DNA of 64,000 nucleotides, taken from NCBI RefSeq assembly GCF_024494725.1, contig NZ_JANHDK010000007.1:24113-88112 (forward strand), read 5' to 3'. Below, piece after piece: positions 53,952 to 61,166 of this stretch. A program made the translations under genes and the position numbers. This DNA comes from Haloplanus ruber (GTDB lineage: Archaea > Halobacteriota > Halobacteria > Halobacteriales > Haloferacaceae). The notes below the pieces were generated by a model. That model did no database searches and was not told the origin of the DNA. It saw only the letters and a program-made list of their open reading frames with translations. The stretch's first letter is position 1; the number at the start of each line of letters is the position of its first letter.

Positions 53952-54507
53952 ATGAGACGAACGGAAAACAAAACTCTTGAAGCAGTCTTTGGAGATATGA
54001 ATACTCGGGGACGGATCTCGTATACGGAATTCAAAGAGACCGTCGCAGCTGTTGTTGGGAAGTCTTTGGACCAGTGGCATGATGACCACGTTGCGGGTCA
54101 TGACTCAATTGCTCCCCCAGAACGCAGACAGTTTGATCCAACTGATGGGGAGGGTACTACACTAGATGTCGCGGCCTCAACTAGGGATAACAGAACCGTC
54201 CAAGAGAGCTTAACTGTTGAGTTGAATGGTTCCGCCTCAACTTCGGCTGTTACCTGCAGTTGGGCACAGATTTGTGGCCCGACTGTTGAGCTAAGTGACT
54301 GCTAATCAGCAACCCCAGAGTCGGTATCGGAGGAGACACCTCTTGGCTTCGAATTAGAAGTGATCGACGAGAACGAGAATACTGCCGTAGATACAGTTAC
54401 CATCACAATCACGACATCGTCGTCAATGACGCTGGTCGGCCGGTTTGACAAAGATAGCGATAACCAAATCGGGAATTTTGACGTGTTACACGCAGTCAAT
54501 GCAGCCA

Positions 54508-55965
54508 TTGACATCCTCCTCCGGCTAAAGCCGGAGGAATCCCGAGCGTTGGGATATTAGGGTTTGCAGTCCCCCTATTCTCTCGGTGTGAACCGTCCGC
54601 TCTCACGGTCGAACAGGATGACTTCGGGCTGTGCCAACCAGCCGTTACTCATATCCCCCAACGGGGGACTCTGAGTTATCTTTCGCCGGATGTTCACCGC
54701 ACCGTTCACGTCTGCGTTCATCGTCGTCTCGCACGACACACAGACGTACAGACCGCGCTCCACGCGGTTCGCATCTCGAATCTGCCCGCAACACGAACAC
54801 GTCTTCGAGGTGTTCTCCTCGTTCACACGGTCAACGAGGATACCGTGTTCTTCGGCCTTGTATTCGAGCAGGTTCGTGAATCGGTCGAACTCCCAACCGT
54901 GGAGTTTCTTGTTCCCCGACGCTCCCCAGTTCCGCGACTCACCGTTCCCATCTTCGCGGATGTCGCTGAGGTCGCCAACCGCTATCTTCTCCACGCCTTC
55001 CTCGACACACCGCTCAACGATGTGTTTGCTAAGGGTGTGGAGGAAGTGATCTTTACGTCGGGAGAGCTTCTGCCGAGCCTTCCGCGCACGTTTCGACGGG
55101 CCGTTCTCGCCTTCGGTCTGGTACTCCTCGCGAGTGAAGTAGTGCTTGTCCTCTTTCAGCACATTCCCCGGATACAGCTCACTGGCCCCGTCTTCGTAGT
55201 CGATTGCGAGGTAGTTACTGATACCGAGGTCGATCCCCGCCGTGTTGTCGCCGGGTGCATCTTCGACTGGAATTTCTTTCTTGCAGACGAGGTGCAGTTC
55301 CCACTCGTCGGCGTTCCAGACAGCACGCACCTGCTGAATATTCTCGACTTCTACGTCGGGACGAGTTTTGTACTCAGCGAGGATGAAGTCTGATCGACCA
55401 TCTTTCAGGTTCCAGCCTTTCGAGAGGCGCAGTTGACCGTGTTTGGCGTCGTGCTTGATTCCTTTTTGTTTCCACGTCACGGTGGAGCGTGGGTGGTCGT
55501 CGCGATGTTTGCGGTAGCCCGGTGGGTTATTGCCGTCGTCGGAGTTGTACCAGCCGTTGAACGCTTCAGCAAGTTCTTCGAGAACTCGCTGACTTGACTG
55601 AGAATGCAGGTCACTATAGCGTTCGTGATCTTTCAACTCTGATTTGAGTTCGGCTTCGTCGGGTATCTCACCGTCGTCGTCCCACCGTTCTTGGATGTAG
55701 TAGCGTCCGACGTTCCACAGTTTGGATGCGGAGAACCCGCACTGGTCGAGGTCGTCACGAACCTGTCGGTAGTTCGTGATGCGTGCGACGTAGGTGCGGG
55801 TCGTCTCCAGCATCGTACTGTGTTCATAACATCTTATGAGAATGTGATTGCTAAAACTAACGACGGCGGTTGAATATCCGGTTGGGGTGTCGTCGGTGGT
55901 CTGTTGAGTGGGTGTCGGATTCATCCCGCGCCTGAAGGCACGGGTATTCTCCTCGAATCTCTATA
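54508..55965 (-). mobile_element. IS1341-type tnpB element inside a dockerin-like gene
   Basis: The 3' end is at 54508 (ttgacatcctcct, hairpin ccggctaaagccgg) and the 5' end at 55915-55965 (tcggattcatcccgcgcctg hairpin, then attctcctcgaatctctata). The borders were refined by requiring the interrupted dockerin reading frame to be restored; they could shift by a few bases. No tnpA and no target duplication, as expected for this family. Confidence 0.88.
54575..55813 (-). CDS. tnpB: TnpB RNA-guided nuclease
   Basis: From ATG 55813 (MLETTRTYVARI) the protein is 412 residues; the frame extends to 55924 through the element's 5' hairpin region, which is unlikely to be translated. RuvC-like residues: Asp in TAGIDLGISNYLAID, the Glu region in EEGVEKIAVGDLSDIRED and the last Asp in TMNADVNGAVNIR. 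The zinc finger is CSCCGQIR...CVSC. It is a sister of the tnpB at 38671-39951. Confidence 0.9.
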   Translation of the reverse strand: MLETTRTYVARITNYRQVRDDLDQCGFSASKLWNVGRYYIQERWDDDGEIPDEAELKSELKDHERYSDLHSQSSQRVLEELAEAFNGWYNSDDGNNPPGYRKHRDDHPRSTVTWKQKGIKHDAKHGQLRLSKGWNLKDGRSDFILAEYKTRPDVEVENIQQVRAVWNADEWELHLVCKKEIPVEDAPGDNTAGIDLGISNYLAIDYEDGASELYPGNVLKEDKHYFTREEYQTEGENGPSKRARKARQKLSRRKDHFLHTLSKHIVERCVEEGVEKIAVGDLSDIREDGNGESRNWGASGNKKLHGWEFDRFTNLLEYKAEEHGILVDRVNEENTSKTCSCCGQIRDANRVERGLYVCVSCETTMNADVNGAVNIRRKITQSPPLGDMSNGWLAQPEVILFDRESGRFTPRE

Positions 55966-56108
55966 ACAACGCAGAGATTGCTGGAGATCACGTCTCCAAT
56001 CTGGATATCTTGCAGCTTGTCAACCGTGTTAACAGCTGATTTTTGTGAGAAAATCAATCATTAGAATCGCAGCCATAGACTTATTTTTGTTGCGACGATG
56101 GCCCAACT

Positions 56109-57140
56109 ATGTCCATTCGATCAGTCCACTACATACTCGCAGTGTTGGCTGCTGGTATGCTCCTGACGGCGCCAGTTGGGGGCGCATTCGGTGCCACCCC
56201 GGGCTATGCAGAGACATTCAACGATCAACACCAAGATGCCACTAATTCAACTGGAGAGGAGATTATCGTCGCGAACGAAAGTACGGTTACGGGAACCCCA
56301 GGCGGAACGGTCACGTTCACAGTTACGGTAACGAACACTGGAGAGAACGCAAGCGCAGGGTTGGTCGAATTCACTGATATCCCCGACAGTGCGGAATTGA
56401 CTGATGTTTCAGGTGACGTCAGCCAGAACTTGTCGGGATCGAGTCCACCGGCTGTCATCACCTCACAACTGGCGCCCAATGAATCAACGAGCGTCTCTGC
56501 AACATATACGCTCAACCAAACGGCGACGAGCGATACGACGACCGTTAAGGCAACGTTTACTGGTGGGGATATGCCCATCTCAGGAACGACCTCGGTCGAC
56601 ATCAACGTTGAACAGCCCGATGTGATTGCGACGCCGAACGAAGAACTGACAATCACTCCAGGCAACTCTGGGACGGTTGAGCTCCAAATAAATAATACCG
56701 CGACGTTTGAGAGTAGTGTTCTTCTTGAGTTCACGAATCTCCCGGAGAATGTGACTATTGCCGACGTTTCAGGGAATATCAGTCAGGATCTACTTGGGAG
56801 TTCTCCACCGGGAGTGATTACGACCTCTGTTTCGCCAGGAGATGCTACGCGCACGGAGGTCCAGCTTCGTCTGTCAGAGAATGCTACGGACACAGAAAAC
56901 GTAACTGTGCAAGCAACGATCGCTGATGGAAGCTCTGACGGGACTACCGTGTCGGGAAGCACTATCATTCAAGTTACGGCTGGTACTTCTCTCGAAAAGC
57001 GCTTCGGGGGCAACGACGGTAAAGTTGACAACGTGGATGTGCTTCAAGCGACTAATGCCGCTAATAGAGGCGAAGAAGTCGGTGGGGAGCCAGTCACGAA
57101 CCTCGATGTGCTTCAATTGGTGAACCGCCTGACGCAGTGA
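56109..57140 (+). CDS. Secreted protein with two GDVSQ-type Ig domains and dockerin-like end
   Basis: A 343-residue exported protein with a signal at residues about 5-28. Two tandem Ig-like domains each carry the shared signature: GDVSQNLSGSSPPA (about 101-114) and GNISQDLLGSSPPG (about 221-234). The C-terminal dockerin-like module (about 290-343) has the best EF-hand-like loop in the set (GGNDGKVDNVDVLQ), then GEPVTNLDVLQLVNRLTQ. It is the smallest intact example of the architecture and the clearest template for defining both modules. Confidence 0.88.
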   Translation: MSIRSVHYILAVLAAGMLLTAPVGGAFGATPGYAETFNDQHQDATNSTGEEIIVANESTVTGTPGGTVTFTVTVTNTGENASAGLVEFTDIPDSAELTDVSGDVSQNLSGSSPPAVITSQLAPNESTSVSATYTLNQTATSDTTTVKATFTGGDMPISGTTSVDINVEQPDVIATPNEELTITPGNSGTVELQINNTATFESSVLLEFTNLPENVTIADVSGNISQDLLGSSPPGVITTSVSPGDATRTEVQLRLSENATDTENVTVQATIADGSSDGTTVSGSTIIQVTAGTSLEKRFGGNDGKVDNVDVLQATNAANRGEEVGGEPVTNLDVLQLVNRLTQ

Positions 57141-57670
57141 ACCGCCTCGGGGTCAAGCCCTGTGGCATTCGACTTGTGCAGCCGGCAAATTGTCCAGCGG
57201 TTGTGCAACAACGAGTTGCGTTTGGATTTTTTTGTCGCTCATGATCACGGTTTCGCATATGATAATAACCCAACAGTCTTAACTAGTGAGCTAGAAAGTA
57301 CTACTAGCAGGGCTTGTCATAGTCCTCTGCACGCCTTCTTCAAAGGCATCCTGTCTTTCACAGCAATCCAAGGAGAAAGCCCACCTGAAGCCGTGGGAAT
57401 CCCTTCTTGACATTGTTCCCGCGGTGATCGCTCTGCTACTGATTCGGCTACCGATTTCTTGGAGGCAGCCTTCAGGTTGGTACACCCCTCTTTGGGATCT
57501 TTTCCGGTGTATATTGTCTGACTTACCCCCACAGTGCTGGAGACACTACCGAACGCTACCGCTTGAGAACAGAGAGACTATTAATGACGCTGTCGCTGAT
57601 GTCGGTGTCAGCCACGTTCGCAAGTTCCGCGATACAGTGGCTTCGTTTGTCCATACCGAGGGAAGCGTGT
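57141..57670. other. Intergenic region with IS605 hairpin remnant
   Basis: A hairpin remnant at 57371-57412 (minus strand gggattcccacggcttcagg, then tgggctttctccttgg) combines parts of 3' and 5' element ends. The plus-strand frame 57424-57729 is open but runs antisense into the S-layer-type gene's C-terminus and has no recognisable domain. It may contain debris of an older gene. Confidence 0.5.
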
Positions 57671-60600
57671 TCAGTCACGGAGAAAAGTCAATAGACGACG
57701 ACCTGCGACAGAGGCAACGACTAGTGTAAGTAGTCCTGAACTGAGAGTAAATCCAGTTCCGTCCCCGGTTGTTGTCGGTGGTTGTTGCGTGGCTGTCTCC
57801 TCTGCTGTACGGGGGTCTCGTGGTTGTGACGACTGTGGTGGTGTTGGCGTCTGTGTTCCCGTGCTGGTTGGCTCTTGTCTGTCTGTCGTCCTGTTCAGAT
57901 TGATTGTCGTACGCACAGTATCTCTAACAAGGTTGTCAGTTTGAAATGTAACTCTGCCAGAAATATTCGCGGTGTTAGTGGATACATTGGATGAAAATGC
58001 AAGTCCAACTGTAACCGTCGTTGATTCACCTGAATTCAACTGACTAGTAATGATACCTGGAGGATTTGCCCCTGAGAGGTTCTGGCTGATATCTCCACGA
58101 AAAAACTGGATTTGTGGCGAAGTTTCTAATTTAGTTAACTCCAGCAACGCAGCACTCTGTGAATCACCGTGATTCGTTAGCTGATATTCCACGCTAATGA
58201 TCCCAGAGGTTAAATTTCGAGAAACGCTTTGCACCTGAATATATTGCTTAGCCGGATCTGTTCCAGCCGGGGGTGATCCCGGCTGCTGTGGAGTCGCCGT
58301 CGTTGCCTTTCGCTTGACTACAAACGTTGTTGGTTGCACAATATCAACCTCGGAATTTGGTCGAACGGAGTACAGACCAGAATCATACGGCTCAAGTGAG
58401 ACGGTTGTTGTCCACGTACCGGACTGCCAGTCAGTAACCGTCAACAGAACCGTTTGATTACCCGGTGTACGGAGGAGGAGCTCAATGGCATTTGTTTTGG
58501 CCTGGAGGTTTGTGGTACCACTAATGACGGCTGTTGAGCCAGGGCTGATTGGTGAACGCTCCTGCGTACGAAGCTCACTGACAGCCTGTACTTCGATTCG
58601 TGAATCCGTTAGCTGCACACGTTGGTGAGCAATTTTATCGTCGCTTCCAGAGTCATTTGTTGTCTGAGCTACGAGCCGGGAATAGAACTGATCCTGCGTC
58701 AACGGCCGCTCTTCTAGTGTAGACAAATGCATCTCTAATTCTTCGGCTGTATCAGTAGTATTACCCTTGGCGGAGCCATCCCCATATGACTGATCTATAC
58801 CGTTTGAGATGGCATATACATCGATAGATCCTTCGGCCAACGATGATATGTCGACTGTAGATAATAAATACTCCTCGTCGTTCACGGATGGCGACCTGAC
58901 AACTGCTACACCCCGTTCATCAAGCGCCACTACCACAATCTCATCATCACCTGGTGCTTCTCCAGATATGTTGACATACTTATCACTGGTCGATATCTCT
59001 CCCAGTTGATCAGATAATGACAACGTGATATTCGGGCGTTTGACTGCGACCTGTTGACTTGCATGGGTTCGTTCTTGCAGGTCAGATAACGAGAGAGTTT
59101 GAGGAAAATTCTCAGCGGTGGCTTCTCCAGTACTCCCTACTGCAACAAAGCGATAGACTCCTGGATACTCAATTACGTCGTTACCAGACCCATTAGCTGC
59201 TGTGAATTCTTGATCCTCTAATTGAAACTTCCCACTTGAATTCACAGAGATTGTGCGCTGAAGCCCGGTTCCACTAGTATTTAGATTAAGGAGTCGATAT
59301 TCTCCACTGTCCCGGACATAGTAGCCGACATGATCCACGCCAGAAGTAGCGTTTCCACTAACAGACGTTTCAGTTCCGATGTAGTACGGAGAGACGGCAT
59401 CTAACTCCATGTGGTTCTCTTGAACAGTAAAAGAGGCTGTATCCACAACCGAAGAGGACATTATTTGATCAGCTGCCGCCACTCTATTTTCATGAAGTCG
59501 AATATCGATGTCTCCTACTGCGAAAACCCCCGTGTCGAACTGGCCACGAGCTACACCATTCCGATCATCAACGTTAAGACGGAGGTATACTGAACTCGGT
59601 GATTGAGTATCAGCCGTTAGATACTCTCTCCGTGGATGTGTTTGACCATCCTCAGTAATGATCCCTACCTCTTCCACGTCTCCGCTTAACGAGAGATCCT
59701 TTAGAATACCATCTCTCGTAACATCCGTTTGGAAGAAACGCCAGGGTACTGTCACCAGAAATTCTTGTCCATTAGCTGCGCCAGTAACTTTGAATGTAGT
59801 TCGAGACCCCTGATATGTGGCTGACTGGTTCCACTGTATGGTTGGGTGTGAGTTCCGATTTACTGTAATCGTGGATGACTGCTGAGCACTTCCGGTAGTG
59901 AGATCGTCGGAGCCAGAGACCGATATTGTATAGCTTGGTGACGGATTCTTGGGGAACTGTAGCTGCCATGTGACGGTCCCATCTGTGCGACCAGATTTGA
60001 TTTTTGACCCGGTGAGTAGTTCTTGAGTGACATCAATCTCGTCTTGATTCTGGACTGTTATCTCTAGATCCTCTGCGGCAGCAAAATCATAGTCTGCAAT
60101 AACCGACACAGTTTCGCTTTCTTTTGAACTAACTGTCCCCCCACCGACCTGATCGCCGAACCGATTTTTGATTTTAAGATTCCGGACTTCTGGTTGATCA
60201 ACTCGGACTCCTGGGCTTGATGAACTTCCATCAGTAGTATACCGTGTCTGGGCGATCTCTTTTGGGACGGGGGTCTCTAACGGCTCTGAACTGGCATTTG
60301 TTGGAATCAATGGGTTCGTGAGATTCCCTGCAAATTGAATATCTTCTTCACCCCGATAGACTGTCGCGCCTGCATACACGAAGCCGCTTCCTGACCGAGT
60401 ATCGAATGTACCGGACGCTCCCGTTCGTGACTCGGTGACTTCCCTAACAGTGAATGTCTCGGTTGAAACTCTGGTATTATTATGATAGCTATGAACCTCA
60501 AAAGTAGAATTTGTCGTTACTGGAGGATGGTTCAGACTGAACTCAAGTGTAAGCGCGGTGGATTGAGAGTCCGACCCGTGATCGTGATATACTACTCGGA

Positions 60601-60928
60601 CACTTTCGTTAGTGCCATCTTGATCTAATCCGTCAACAATACGCGTGGTGAATTGGGCTTTTTCAGACCTTCTCCCAGAAGAGACACTTGTTTTCGATAT
60701 CTCCCCCGAGTACGAATCTGGAAATGTAAATAGCCACTCTCCTGATGTGGATGCATTGTGTGTTGCCTCTATCTGATGCGAGATTTGCGTGTTTTCGGGC
60801 GGAGAATCCGGGGAGATCGTCACAGTAGCTGCGTTCGTATCCGCCTCGTCTGCTGCAATCACGATTGGCGGTGGCAAAAGTACGCAAAAAATCACAACCG
60901 CAAGTAGTATTGACCGCCGAAGCGTCAT
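57671..60928 (-). CDS. Diverged S-layer-type glycoprotein with C-terminal membrane anchor
   Basis: 1085 residues with a signal (about 5-27). The core aligns segment by segment with the S-layer gene at 61167: VYRGEEDI with VYQGESDV; YYIGTETSVSGNATSGVDHV with YVVGSEVDINGTASQGIDEV; DKYVNISGEAPGDDEIVVV with DQVVNITGTAFGAQNVDVV; and STAVISGTTNLQAKTN with DTMVVEGSTNLRPDD. After the core comes the shared Ig-like module (GDISQNLSGANPPG, about 945-958), a Thr/Pro/Gln linker and a final hydrophobic helix (GFTLSSGLLTLVVASVAG) with basic end. It is likely a minor or alternative S-layer subunit. It is head-to-head with the other S-layer gene. Confidence 0.85.
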   Translation of the reverse strand: MTLRRSILLAVVIFCVLLPPPIVIAADEADTNAATVTISPDSPPENTQISHQIEATHNASTSGEWLFTFPDSYSGEISKTSVSSGRRSEKAQFTTRIVDGLDQDGTNESVRVVYHDHGSDSQSTALTLEFSLNHPPVTTNSTFEVHSYHNNTRVSTETFTVREVTESRTGASGTFDTRSGSGFVYAGATVYRGEEDIQFAGNLTNPLIPTNASSEPLETPVPKEIAQTRYTTDGSSSSPGVRVDQPEVRNLKIKNRFGDQVGGGTVSSKESETVSVIADYDFAAAEDLEITVQNQDEIDVTQELLTGSKIKSGRTDGTVTWQLQFPKNPSPSYTISVSGSDDLTTGSAQQSSTITVNRNSHPTIQWNQSATYQGSRTTFKVTGAANGQEFLVTVPWRFFQTDVTRDGILKDLSLSGDVEEVGIITEDGQTHPRREYLTADTQSPSSVYLRLNVDDRNGVARGQFDTGVFAVGDIDIRLHENRVAAADQIMSSSVVDTASFTVQENHMELDAVSPYYIGTETSVSGNATSGVDHVGYYVRDSGEYRLLNLNTSGTGLQRTISVNSSGKFQLEDQEFTAANGSGNDVIEYPGVYRFVAVGSTGEATAENFPQTLSLSDLQERTHASQQVAVKRPNITLSLSDQLGEISTSDKYVNISGEAPGDDEIVVVALDERGVAVVRSPSVNDEEYLLSTVDISSLAEGSIDVYAISNGIDQSYGDGSAKGNTTDTAEELEMHLSTLEERPLTQDQFYSRLVAQTTNDSGSDDKIAHQRVQLTDSRIEVQAVSELRTQERSPISPGSTAVISGTTNLQAKTNAIELLLRTPGNQTVLLTVTDWQSGTWTTTVSLEPYDSGLYSVRPNSEVDIVQPTTFVVKRKATTATPQQPGSPPAGTDPAKQYIQVQSVSRNLTSGIISVEYQLTNHGDSQSAALLELTKLETSPQIQFFRGDISQNLSGANPPGIITSQLNSGESTTVTVGLAFSSNVSTNTANISGRVTFQTDNLVRDTVRTTINLNRTTDRQEPTSTGTQTPTPPQSSQPRDPRTAEETATQQPPTTTGDGTGFTLSSGLLTLVVASVAGRRLLTFLRD

Positions 60929-61166
60929 AGGTGACTGTGTCTTTATCGGGCCGTCCGAATATACGTATTGCTATCTATCGCGTGCGCAGAAGAGAAATCG
61001 CAGTCTGACGTTCGTCAGACGTTAACCGCCGAATACATGGGTCTGAGCCTTTCTAAAGCGGGACCACAATACACAAAGTATTTAACAATACCTCCACGAA
61101 ATCGGGGTGCGAGACGACCCTCATCCTGTGCAGCTGGATTGGGGGTTGTCTTCCATCGTACAAACC
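60929..61166. promoter_or_regulatory. Divergent promoter of the two S-layer-type genes
   Basis: A 238-bp gap. The rightward gene has a TATA-like tatttaa at 61079-61085, about 85 bp before its ATG, suggesting a transcribed leader, as known for haloarchaeal S-layer mRNAs. No clear element was assigned to the leftward gene. Confidence 0.5.

Larger units (their letters stand above)
53952..56039 (+). pseudogene. Dockerin-like surface protein gene interrupted by a tnpB element and a stop codon
   Basis: The frame from 53952 encodes an EF-hand-like segment (DMNTRGRISYTEFKETVA) and a PKD/Ig-like domain (SWAQICGPTVELSD). It meets an in-frame TAA at about 54303, then continues in the same frame (ETPLGFELEVIDENENTAVD) into a dockerin-like module (RFDKDSDNQIGNFDVLHAVN). 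At 54508 a tnpB element begins inside the module. Beyond its other end (about 55965) the module resumes in register (AEIAGDHVSNLDILQLVNRV) and stops at 56039. There is no signal peptide at the visible start, so the 5' end may be missing too. Confidence 0.85.
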
